Shown here: in pieces, positions 18,000 through 28,900 of the stretch
Layout: each line of letters starts with the position of its first letter
Position numbering within the stretch: the stretch's first letter is position 1
From: Schizophyllum amplum
Taxonomy: Eukaryota > Basidiomycota > Agaricomycetes > Agaricales > Schizophyllaceae
Direction: 5' to 3'
NCBI GenBank assembly: GCA_007026445.1
Contig: VDMD01000039.1
Span: 1-64,000, forward strand
Length of the DNA stretch: 64,000 nucleotides
The notes under the pieces: model-generated
What the model was told of the DNA's origin: nothing
The model's input: only the letters and a program-made list of their open reading frames with translations
Database searches by the model: none
Position numbers and translations under genes: made by a program

Positions 18000-20900
18000 C
18001 GCGGCTCGTTCCCGGCGCCATCGGCGTGAGAGCTGCCCCGGCGTGGGCTCAGCGCCTTCACCGGCGTGAGCTCAACGCCGCGCGGCCTTCACGCCAAAGC
18101 CCAAGAGTGCGCGCGCGGCACGCCAGAACGCGTCACCAGCGAGCCCGCAAACGCAAGCCTCTCACGCGCGGAATCAGCGCCTACCGCGGCGGACTCCACA
18201 TGCTGCCGCGTCTCGCTGGCTTCAACGCGCGCGCCCTCGGCGACGGTGCGCTCCCGCCCTCGCCATCTCGCGTACTCCCTCCCTTTAGTCATTCATCCCG
18301 TCGCCCGCGCGATCCGCATGCACTCTCTGAGTCCTGCCAATGGGGTCCCGGCTGGTCGCCCTCCCGCGCTTCACCTCTACCCGCGTCGATCAGGTAGTCG
18401 CCCGTGTGTCCACGCGCTCCTCTCCCAGCCGTGCACGATTGCCGTCTCGGTGCGGGCTCAGCGCCTCCAGCGGCGTGAGCTCAGCGCCACGCGATCTTCG
18501 CGCGAAGCGCGAGAAAGCGCGCACGCCTATCGGAGCTTGCCAGCAGCCCGGAGCATGCACCAGAAAGCACTACCCGCGCGGAGCAAGCTGGCGCGCCTTC
18601 GGCTGCAGCGTTACCATCTCCACGGCGCGTTTAGGACGCTCTGCGCGCTGACACAGCTGACGGCCGCCTCGATCACGACAGTGCTCTCCGACTGAGTCAC
18701 TAAGAGCCTCTCGCGCACGTCACGCATTTCGTCGACGAGCCAGCGCGGCTATCGGCCACCTTGCAAACGCGCACAAGCGATCGACTCGGCCATCCTGCGA
18801 CGCGGTCATCCAGTCAAGGCCTCAGCCCGTCCTCGCGCACGCGACCGCGATCACCAGTCCCAACGCGCATCGTCGGCCACGGAGCCCGTACCCTGTCCCA
18901 CGCGGGGCCGTCCGCTGGTTACGATTCACTTCCCGAGTCATCCATCCACGTACGCTGCCCGCGGCGGGAGCTCAGCGCCTTCACCGGCGTGAGCTCAACG
19001 CCACGCGGCCTTCGCACGGGAGCTCAAGAGTGCGCGCGCGCCATGCCGGAGCGCGTCACCAGCGAACACGCACCGACAAGCGTCTCTCGCGCGGAAACAG
19101 CGCCTATCGCGGCGGACTCCACGCGCTGGCGTGTCTCGTTGACTTCTATGGGCGCGCCTTCGGCAATGCCACCCTCATCTCCGCATCTCGAGCTCAAGCA
19201 CTTGAGGACACGCCCGGGCGAGCGTCGCCCCCACGAGACCAGCGCGCATACCGGTAGTCTACGCGTACGAAAGCGTTTCGCGGGCGTCGACATCGACCGT
19301 GTCCTCGCCGTCCCCATCTCGTGCTTGCCATTCCCCGCACAAACGGTACTTCGTTCCCAATTCGAAGCCTTCGCCATACGTCTTGGGGGATCAGGAAGCA
19401 GAGGAGGAGGAGCAGAACAGACTGAGGGGCATGGGAACTGGGCATATACGCAATTACGAGCGCGTCCGGTATGCATCTCGTATGGGGGGCTTTCCAACAA
19501 TACAAGACGAGCCAACGCGGCTATCGGCTACCTTTGAGGTCTCAGCTCGCCCTCGCGCAACGCGCACCCCCGGACACGGCCCCGTCCAACGCGGGGCCGT
19601 CATCTTGCTCTTCCCGCGTTGTCCCGCCACTGCGCATGAACGCCGTCCGCGGCAGGAACTCAGCGCCTCCACCGGCGTGAGCTCAGCGCCGCGCGGCCCC
19701 CGCGCCGAAGCTCAAGAGTGCGCGCTTGCTTTCCCGGAGCACGCCTCCAGCAAACTCGCACCGGCAAGCGTGTCACGCGCGGAACCAGCGCCTATGGCGG
19801 CGAACGTCCCGCGCTGGCGCGTCTCGTTAGCTTCAACGCGCACGCCTTCGGCGACGACGGCCTCTCAGTCTCACACACAGCCACCCTCATTCTTTGACAC
19901 CTCGCTCCCTCGCGCGCGAGCGCCATCCCCAGCCAGACCTCAGCGCCTTCGCTGGCGTGAGCTCAACGCCTCGCGGCCTTCGCGTCGGAGCTCAAGATGG
20001 CGTCCCCGTTACACGCGCTCTCGGCCTACGACTCTCTTACAGACGGCGCCCCGTACCCTTGAACACCAGGAGGAAGCGCCGTGCGGCGCTCCATCCCCTC
20101 CACGCAAGCACCTTGGTCACAGCGCATACGCACGGCTGTCCTCTGGCGTATCTTCCCTGGTCAATCGTCCAGTCGCCCGCATTCCCGCACCCACTCTCCT
20201 GCCCTGCGGGGTCTCGCCCATCGTCCCCCCGCGCCTCCGGCGTCAGTGCCGCTCCGGCGTGGGCTCAGCGCCTCCACCGACCGAACACGCGCCGGCAAGC
20301 GTCGCTCGCGCAGAATCAGCGCCTGTCGCAGCGGACTCCGCGCGCTGACGCGTCTCGCTGGCTGCAATGCGCGCGCCTTCGACGGTGTCGCCCTCATCCC
20401 CGCATCTCGAGCTCGATCGCTCGAGGACACGCGCGAACGGTTCTCCATCCCCTCGCTGTGAGCACCTTGATGACAGCACGTACGCGCGGTTGTCCTCCCG
20501 CGCCCCCAGTACGAATGCCGCCCCGGCGGGAACTCAGCGCCTTCACCGGCGTGAGCTCAGCGCCAAGCGGCCTTCGCACCGAAGCTCAAGAGCGCGTGCG
20601 CGCGCCGCCTCGGAGCGCCCCTTCAGCGAGCCCGCAACGGTGAGCATCTCACGCGTGGAACCAGCGCCTATCGCGGCGGACTCCACGCGCTGATGCGTTT
20701 CGCTGGCTTCGACACGCGCGCTCTCGGCAATGGTGCCTCACGCCCTCGTCATCTCGCGTACGAGTCCGCGCCCAGCGTCACGTCCCCCTCAAGTGTACGG
20801 ACGCACGGTCCATCCGCATCGCTCCCTCTGCGGTGTGGGCACAGTACCTTCACCAGCGTGCGCCCATCACCATGCAACCTCTGTGCCTGTGCAAGACGGC

Positions 20901-21960
20901 ACACACGCAACCCTGAAGCCGAGCATCCGCAAACACGCGCGAAGCCAGCGCCTACCGCGGCGAAACCCGCGCGCGAACGCGTACCGCCGGCTCCTACTTG
21001 CGTTCCTCGGGTGCATGGTGCTTCGCCCCACAGCGCGAGCACCACGGCTGTGGCACGTACGCGCGGCTGTCATCCTGCATATTCGTCGATCATCCTGTCA
21101 CTCAAGTGGCCCGTGTCCACTCTCCCGCCCTCGAGGGTTCTTGCCAATCGTCCGCCTGTGCTCCCGGCGTGAGTGCCGCCTCGGCGTGAGCTCAGCGCCA
21201 CGCATCCTTCGCGCTGAAGCTCAAGAGCACGCGCCTACAGCGAACCATCTCTCGCGCAGAACCAGCGCCTACCGCGGCGGACTTCACGCGCGGGCGCGTC
21301 GCGCTGGCTTCGATGTGCGCTCCTTCGGCAGCAACGCCTCCATCTCCGCGTCCCTACGGGCACGAGCACTCGAGTATGCGCACGGGCGAGCATCGCCTGC
21401 GCGGGACCACCGCGTCTACCGGCAGCCCACGCGTTCGCACGCGTCTCACTGGCTTCCCCGCGAGCGCGCCCCGGAGTCGCCGACAATATCCTCAACCGCT
21501 GCGCCGTCGCCTCCCCGACCTCCGAGAAGCCGCCTCCCAGGGCCGACTGACTACGAATGGCAAGGATCATTGCGTCGCATCGCAGCATGGACTCAGCGCC
21601 TTCACCGGCGTGAGCTCGGCACCCCGCGACCTTCGCGATGAAGCACAAGAGCACGCGCCTCACGAGGGAGGTCGCCACCAGCGACGACACACCGGCAAGA
21701 GTTTCCCGCGCAGCATCCGCGCCTCTCCACGTGCGGATGCGTCCCGCTGGCTTCAATGCGCGCGCCTTCGGCGACAACGGCTGCAGATATCACCGTCCTT
21801 TTGACAACTCGATCTCTCATGCGCAAGCGCCGTCCCCGGCGAGGGCTCAGTGCCTCTGCCAGCTCAACATTAGCATCTGCAACACCTCTTACGCATCAGA
21901 CATCCTCTTGTGTACTTCCTCATGAGTGAGCACGCGTGGAACCAGCGCCTACCGTGGCGG
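18000..21960. repeat. Degenerate internal repeats of the LTR element
   Basis: A block containing gagctcagcgccttcaccgg, then agctcaagagtgcgcgc, cgcgtcaccagcga and agcgcctatcgcggcggact recurs about eight times (for example near 18050, 18970, 19660, 19950, 20530, 21190 and 21600), with spacing of roughly 300-900 bp. Long open frames on both strands here are a by-product of GC-rich repeats: no frame is kept from copy to copy. Confidence 0.65.
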
Positions 21961-22761
21961 GCCCACGCGCAAACACAATGCTGCTCTTTCAGTCCCACCC
22001 CCTCGCGCGCCACATAGTCTGCTGAATGGAGCATTGCTTCGACACCTGCCCAAATCGGCCCACCCGCCCAGCCCACTCAACAGCCTGCCTTCCCTTATAA
22101 GCCCTGCCTCTTCGGTTAATCCATGCTTATTGGTTGGGGGGCCATCGTGATGCGCAATTCAGGTGGTACTTTGAAGCTCCCTTGCTTCGCTTATCCTAAG
22201 GCGCTTGCGAGGAACCTTCAAAGTGGGGGGCAGGGGGTGGGGTGTATCTGTATACTATACCCTCACCCCTGCCTGGTGCACTGTCCATGCCCAAGCTAGG
22301 CGAGGGCTGCACTATGCAGAGGCTGCCAGCAGGATGAGGCCATTGCTGCAGAGCATAGCCCAGGCCCTGTACATGGGTTACTGCTGCAAGCCGAGGCATT
22401 GATGGGAGGACATCGGAGCTTGGTCTACTGAGGACGGCATGCCATATGGTGACGGAGAAGCCGAAGGACTTAGGAGATGGAGAAGGACTGCGGCACGAGT
22501 GCAGGGCTGCACAGCAAATATCACAGAGTGCCCACCTGTCTGCTACATCGACTGGCTAGACCCTCAAGTGGACAATAGCGGGTGCAATGGACAGTGAGGG
22601 AGGAGCACCCGGGGAAGCAGATGCAGCGGGTGTGACTCAAACCTGTGCCCATCTGGCAAGTGTTTGAATCCCTCGCAGCAGGCAACTTTTATTATCCCCA
22701 CCCTCCCTCCCTCTTCTTGTGCTCTAGGCCCGTGTTCCGGTCTTGCCCGTGTGGGGGGCGT

Positions 22762-23138
22762 TGTGGTATGGCTGGGATATCGGTGGACACGGCCGAAGCC
22801 CGGTACATCGGTCCGACCCGGTATATAGTCAGTTTGCATGTATTTGTCTAGATAGCTTTTACACCTTGATCTTGTCTCTCGTCTCGTTTGGTTCCCGTAT
22901 TGCCTAGCCCCCCGCGGATGCTCAAACATCCAGCGGAGGGCTCATATCATTGACAGCCCGCGGTCGGTTGCTAACACACCTGGCACGCGGGCTCATATCA
23001 TAGACAGCCTGCCGTCGGACGCTACCACGTCCGGTACGAGGCTCCTTTCAGCTGGTCCAGCACCCCGCGCAGCATCCCGTGCTCACCCACGGCTCTCGCA
23101 CGGAGTCTCTGAACGCAGCGATGCCCGAGCGCATCACA
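22762..23138 (+). repeat. Right LTR, 377 bp
   Basis: Same length and, as far as I can read, the same sequence as the left LTR; followed by the target duplication at 23139-23143 and by the interrupted downstream part of gene S. Confidence 0.9.
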
Positions 23139-23906
23139 AGCCCCTTCCGTATCCGCTGCATAAGCGCATCAGCTAAGCGCTACTACGGTTGTTGACTGGC
23201 GTACATGGGATGTGGCATAGACATCTCCGTTAGCATGTTAGAAGCAGCGACATGGTAGACGCGCATCAGTGCATGATTAGCATGAATGATTGAGTATGCG
23301 CGCATCAGCAGGCACAGAGTCGCTGTTAGACTTATAGACGCAGATTGGGTACCCGCGCATGATTAGCTTGAGTGATTAGCTTGTGCATGAGTACCCGCAC
23401 ATCAGCAGGCACAGAGTCGCTGTTAGGCTGATAGACGCAGATTGGGTACCCAGATAAGCGTGATATGCAGGGTGAGGTGTTGATGAAGCATATCGGGAAG
23501 CGTACATTTGAGATGCCGAGCAATCATCAGATGACCCAATCTGGACCTGCAAGACGCCTATCAGTCGGCTGATAGATGCTACCCAGATAAGCAGGTTTTG
23601 ACTGCAAGATCCAAATGGCAACAGTGAGAAGGGCTATTGAATGGCGTATATTGACTTCAAGCGCACATCCCAATACCATGGTGACGGCTGGCTAGTCAGA
23701 TGCGCACAGTGCATAATTAGTAGTGCTAAAGCCATATATGTGTCAGTAGTGCCGAAGTTGTAAGCAGTACCGTAAGCATTACCGTAAGGAGTACAATGAG
23801 CGGTGCCGCACACACCCTGGCTGACGGAGGCAGATCCAGTACGCATGCCAAGCCAGGTCAGATGCACCCCTTTGAGATGCTCATCGAGTGCGTGCGAGGA
23901 TACTCC

Positions 23907-24094
23907 GATTCGGACCCGCGAGATGCCTATCGGGAGGCGGCAAGCGTCCGGACCACGTTGAGCGACAACGAGACGGCCCCAACAGCGATCAGAAGAGCCC
24001 CGATTCGGACCCGCGAGATGCCTATCGGGCGGCGGCAAGCGTCCGGACCACGTTGAGCGACGACGAGACGGCCCCGACAGCGATCAGAAGAGCC
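23907..24094. repeat. Tandem duplication of about 94 bp
   Basis: Two nearly identical copies of a unit beginning gattcggacccgcgagatgc and ending gcgatcagaagagcc. They differ at only a few bases, so the duplication is young. Confidence 0.75.
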
Positions 24095-24189
24095 GAGGTA
24101 AGGCCGAGAAAGGGGGTGAGGGAACAGCCGGCTTGACGGGTGACAGACGTCAGACGGTTAAATTTCGGAATAATCTATTTTTAAGCAGT

Positions 24190-24245
24190 GCCAGGCTGAA
24201 GCAGAACCGGTTCTCCTAGCAGAACCGCGGGTAAGGTGGATAGAT
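24190..24245 (+). repeat. Dispersed AGCAGAACC repeat, copy 2
   Basis: Shares agcagaaccggttct, tagcagaacc and the following ggtaag/gatag motif with 6815-6880. Confidence 0.45.
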
Positions 24246-24769
24246 TGCGGCCGCATGCTCGACGCTTCTATCTCACAGCCAGGCATATGGTCGCGGGGTT
24301 TCCCCGGACCGTAGCACATGGTAACTGGGAAGGAATAGGCACACCATGCGTCCCGGGCCGGCTAATCTGCCCACCTCGGTGGTCAGAAGGGCCGGCTAAG
24401 GCTCCGCTAGCGTGTGACTGAAACACTCAGAAGCTGTGCGCCGCGTGTTCGGATAACTTCCGCACCGTGTGCATGCGGTGTATACCGCATGGTTCTCTAT
24501 TCGGATCTTGTATCAGGATAAGAGAACCGCGTGCTAACACAGATAGAAGCACCCTGAAACGACCTTATCGGAGCACCCTACCAGTCGCCCGTGTGCACTG
24601 GCCGGGGAAAGCTACCCCGGAATGTTAAGTAAGCAGATCCTGATGAGCCATATAAAGGCGAAACAGGTTAGCTGGTGGATTCCCCATCAGCCTGTTGATC
24701 TGCGCTTCGCCCACTACTCATCTTCAGTAGTTTTCTTCAACAACACCTCGCTTCGCTCGGTGTTGTCCT

Positions 24770-24787
24770 CCCTAACCCTAACCCTAA
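24770..24787 (-). repeat. Interstitial telomere-type repeat (CCCTAA)3
   Basis: Three exact copies of ccctaa, the C-rich strand of the TTAGGG repeat used at many fungal telomeres. Directly before it, 24740-24747 and 24759-24766 form an inverted repeat (acaacacc / ggtgttgt) around an 11-base loop. Three copies could occur by chance only rarely; the tract marks the start of the satellite block. Confidence 0.7.
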
Positions 24788-25498
24788 GCGCACATCTCGC
24801 CTTTGGCGAGACAAAGCGTTCTTCGCGAGACGGAGCGCTGCCGAGCACTTCGTCGAGGAGATGAAGCGCTGCCGAGTTCGACAAGACGAAGCGACCCGTG
24901 TTCGACGAAGGGACAAGCTCCCGCGTCTGTCGAGGGGACAAGGTCCCGCGTTCGACGACGGGACAGGCTTCCGCGTGTGTCGAGACGACAGGCTCCCGCG
25001 GCTGTCGAGACGACAGGCTCCCTCGTTTGTTGGACAGGCTCCAGCATACGTCGAGGCGGCAGGCTTCAGTGCTGAACATCGACGAGACGAGGCTGTCGCG
25101 TTCGACGACGGGAGGAAGCGCTCCCACCCAGCAGTGAGACGCTCCCACCCGGCAGTGAGACGCTCCCGCGCTGGACAAGAAGACGACGGGTGGCTGCCTG
25201 AGACGACACGCCACGCTGCCGAGTTCGACGTTGGCGAAAGGAAGCGCCGCGTTCGTTGCCGCAAGGAAGCGCCGCCGCGTTCGTCGACGGTGAGAAGAAG
25301 CGCTCCCGAGTTTATCGAAGGAACGATGTGCGCCTGAACTCGACTGTGAGGCGAGGCGCGTCGACAAAAGTGACGAAACAGTGTCCTACCGTGTTTGACG
25401 AAACAGGGTCCCGCAGCGTTCGCGGCACGCTAGCTGAAAAGCTCGACAGGACGACGCGCACGGCAGGCGCCTCCGTTTGTCAACGAGACAGGCTCCCT
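24788..25498. repeat. Degenerate GC-rich satellite (left arm)
   Basis: Short variable units built from gaagcgct, gccgagttcgac, cgacgggacaggctcccgcg and similar pieces. No gene. The copia element interrupts it; it continues at 30872. Confidence 0.65.
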
Positions 25499-25503
25499 CG
25501 TTC
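25499..25503. repeat. Target-site duplication of the copia element (cgttc)
   Basis: cgttc precedes the left LTR and is repeated at 30867-30871. Because the bases after the left LTR also read cgtt, the exact LTR end could shift by up to four bases. Confidence 0.7.
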
Positions 25504-25836
25504 TGTCAAAAGTGGTGGGTAGGCGGACGAGCCTGCCTTCAGCCCGACGCACCGTGTCACGTCACACGGTGCATCTAAGTACCTTGCACCGTCACAATTC
25601 CCGATTAGGGAATTCTAACGCTTACTTTTATAGGGGCTCCGCCCTTTTCCGCCCCTCAGTCTTTACCCTCACTGCAGGAAGACTGAGGGTGCGTCTTACA
25701 CTACATTTACTTTATCCTCAGCTAACAGTACCTTAGTCTTACGCGTCCTGCGCATCCTTAGGTACGAATACAGTCTTTACCCTCACTGCAGGAAGACTGA
25801 GGTCTTACGCGTCCTGCGCATCCTTAGCTCGTGAAA
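25504..25836 (+). repeat. Left LTR of the copia element
   Basis: Starts tgtcaaaagtggtggg and ends tcgtgaaa. It has a TATA-like acttttatagg near 25625-25635, two copies of agtctttaccctcactgcag and two of acgcgtcctgcgcatcctta. The AA end rather than CA is unusual; see the ambiguity noted for the target duplication. Confidence 0.88.
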
Positions 25837-25837
25837 C

Positions 25838-25856
25838 GTTATGAGCCCCGCAAGCG
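25838..25856 (+). other. Primer-binding site matching the initiator tRNA-Met anticodon arm
   Basis: The 19 bases gttatgagccccgcaagcg are the complement of a tRNA segment containing ...GGGCUCAUAAC, the anticodon stem-loop of eukaryotic initiator tRNA-Met (CAU anticodon in CUCAUAA). Such a site, instead of one for the tRNA 3' end, is known for Drosophila copia and yeast Ty5, which prime from a cleaved half tRNA. The match is from recall of tRNA consensus and was not aligned to this fungus's own tRNA. Confidence 0.65.
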
Positions 25857-25905
25857 CCTAGCTGAGCAAGACCTCATCTATACGACTCACTCTCCCGCTC
25901 TCGCC

Positions 25906-28900
25906 ATGACCTCGGACACGGCGGACCAGAGCGGCTTCCTCCATGGGCCCAATGACTGGCCCCTCTGGAGCGTACGCATGGGGGACCTCCTGAACAAGGA
26001 GGACCTCATGGGCATTGTCGACGGCTCGGAGCCGCAGACACCGTCGATCACGGTTACGACGCCCGCAGGCGCAACGTCCCCCTCCCCAGGTGCTGGCACC
26101 ACCTCCTCTACCGCTCCGGCGACCGGTACCTCCACCGATCGGAGGAACAGCTGGCAATATCGCAACAGCCGTGCCCTCGCCACCATCCGCAGCAAGCTCT
26201 CCAACTCCCTCACGCTGAAGTACCGCCAGCAGAAGAGCGCCAAGGACCTCTGGGACGCACTCACCAAGGAGTTCGAGCAGACGAACACAGCGGAGTCCGC
26301 CCTCGGCATCCTCATCAAGCTGATGCGGACGCGCCTCAAGCTGCCCGAGGACGGCCAGATCGGCGACAAGACCATGAACGCCCACCTCCAGCTCATGCGT
26401 CAGATGATCGAGCGCCTCGACACCCTCAAGTTCGCCATCAACTCCTCCCTCACTCCCCTCATCCTCCTCGCTTCCCTCCCAGACAACGACGAGTACAAGA
26501 TCCTCTCCTCCACCATCTCTGCTTCCGCCACCCCTACCAACCCGCTCACGCTAGACGGTGTGGAGGCGAAGCTCCGTGCTCACGCCACGAAGCACGAGGA
26601 GTCTGAAGACGAGAACGACGAGCAGGCCCACGCCGCCAGCGCGCCACGCGTGAGCTCGTCGAAGAAGTCGAAGGGCAAGGAGAAGGCGAAGAAGCAGCCG
26701 AAGGGATGCCTATGGCATGGCCCTGGCAGCTTCCATGGCACCGAGGAGTGTCATGAAGGGAAGAAGGCCATCGAGGAGGCGAAGGCGAAGAAGAAGAAGG
26801 GGAGGGAGAAGGCGAATCGCGCTGCGCAGCGCAAGAAGGGGTCGGACTCGGACTCGGACTCGGACTCTGATGTAGACGAAGCGCATGTCATCTCTACTCG
26901 CACCTACAAGAAGATTTCCGCCTATGTCTCGTCCGATCCCAGCCCCTCCAAGCGGAAAAAGGCCACCATCATGGACTCTGGTGCTTCGAAGACGATGTCC
27001 AACCTTGACTGCTACTTCGAACTGGGCACCTACCGGAAGCTTGAGTCGCCGCGCGATGTCCACCTGGGCAACGACTCCATCGTCAAGGCTATTGGGAAGG
27101 GCACCCTCCGCTTCTCAGCCAGAACACCGGACGGCATGCGCGACTTTGAAATCAAGGACGCGCTCCATGTCCCCGACCTTGCCCTCACTCTCATCTCCGT
27201 CCCGCAGATCACCAAGAGTGGTATGCGCGTTGTCTTCGAAGGCGATACATGTGTGGTGCGCAACTCGTCGGACGATGTTGCCTGCATTGCCAAGCGGAAG
27301 AGCGGCCTCTACCACGTCGACTGCCAGCCGCTGGGCATGGACGAGCATGCCGCCTTCGCCATGGACATCAACCGCCTGCACCACCTCATGGGTCACACAA
27401 ACCATGAAAGCCTCCGCAATATGGTCCGGCATAACCAGCTGCAGGGTGTCACTACGCTCACCGGCGTTCCTTCCTTCTGCGAGCCATGCATCATGGGGAA
27501 GATGAAGAAGCTACCCTTCAAGCGGAGTACGACTCGCGCCACACATCCCCTGCAGTTCGTGTCCTGCGACGTCGGTGGTCCAGTCTCACCCGCCGGCCCC
27601 GGCGGCCTCCTCTACTGGATCGTCCTGGTCTGCCATTTCTCGTCAAATGTCTGGGTCATCTTCACGCACAAGAAGTCCGAGGTGCTGAAGAAGCTTCGGG
27701 AGTGGCGCCTCCAGCGCGAGCGCGAAACTGGAAACCCCATCGAGGAGTGGGAGTGGCTGGACGGCTGGATCGAGTTCTTCCGAACTGATGGCGGTGGTGA
27801 GTTCACCTCGAAAGCTATCGAGGCCGAGTTCCGCAAGCACGGCATCATCCACGAGAAGACCAACCCGTACACGCCGGAGCAGAACGGGATCGCCGAGCGC
27901 ATGAACCAGACATTGGTCACCCGGGCGATCACCAACCTTGCCGCGTCAGGACTCCCGCGGAAGTACTGGACATACGCCATGCAGTACTCAGCCGATACCA
28001 TCAACATCTCCCCCGCCAGTCGGCACAAGGGGGAGCTGCCGCGCAACCGCCTCCGCAAGGTCAAGCGCCCGGTCAACCTCAGCGACCTACATCCCTTCGG
28101 CTGCCCAGCTTATCCCCTCATTGACAAGAAGCTCCGCAAGGGGAAGTTCGCTGACCGGGCCCGCCGCTGCGTATTCATCGGTTATGCACTCTCGGAGGGG
28201 ACAAAAGGCTACAAGCTCCTGGAAATCTCCACCGGCAAGATATTCACGTCGCGCCATGTCAAATTTGATGATGCCTCCTCCGCACCAGCCGAGTTGCGCT
28301 CTGAAGATGACGACGAGCAGTGGGAGGACTTCCGCAAGCATCTCCGCCCGCGCAACATCTCCTCACCACCTGATGACGACGAGGACGATGACGATGCACC
28401 TCCACCACCCCGTCCAGGTCGAGTGGGAGGACCAGCACCACCTGCGCCAGAGTCAGTGGGAGACTCTCCTCCATCCAGCCGTGGACCCTCACCTGAGCCA
28501 GCCGAACGTGCCCAACGCCGCCGGGAGAGGACCTCACGGATTCCCCGCCTATCCTTGCCAAATGAGGTGCCACCACCTCCTGCGCCAGAACCTGGACCGT
28601 CTCGCCGGGCTGGTCTACGCACCCCACAGGAGCGGAAGGCCTCCAAGCCAAAGGATAGCGGTTATCTCGAGACTCGCGAGCGACAGCAAAGGTTGCAGAG
28701 CGAACAGCGGGAGAAGAGGCACGCCCAGATCCGCGAACGAGAGGCACAGCTCGAAGAGCGCAGAGCAGCCCGTGAGGGAGCGCCCGCTGAACCCGCGCCT
28801 CCGTCTCCGCCTCCGCCAGAACCCGCCGAGGAAGCACCAGCGCCAGAGCTTGACGAGGAATCTGCCAACCTCTCTTTCATGGAGGACGAGCTCTTTGCAG

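Larger units (their letters stand above)
16473..23138 (+). mobile_element. Non-autonomous LTR retrotransposon (large retrotransposon derivative), 6,666 bp
   Basis: Two 377 bp LTRs (16473-16849 and 22762-23138) begin TG and end CA, look identical by eye, and are flanked by the duplication agccc. One base after the left LTR a candidate primer-binding site starts with TGG (tggtggcgtgacc, 16851-16863). A purine-rich tract (gtggggggcg, 22751-22760) precedes the right LTR. The 5.9 kb interior has no protease, reverse transcriptase, RNase H or integrase motif in any frame. It is mostly degenerate GC-rich repeats. The element must therefore depend on enzymes from elsewhere. Identical LTRs mean a recent insertion. 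Strand is set by the primer-binding site and purine tract. Confidence 0.85.
23144..24769. other. Spacer between the LTR element and the satellite block
   Basis: The first 33 bp continue gene S's former frame to a stop at 23174-23176. No other gene is supported. Two copies of a block with gagtcgctgttag and agacgcagattgggtaccc lie about 100 bp apart near 23310 and 23413. A second tandem duplication and a dispersed repeat are listed separately. Confidence 0.5.

Noticed and set aside
16920..21641. Several 240-350 codon frames inside the LTR element, considered as gag remnants
   Set aside because: They follow the GC-rich repeats, change frame from copy to copy, and show no gag, protease or reverse transcriptase motif.
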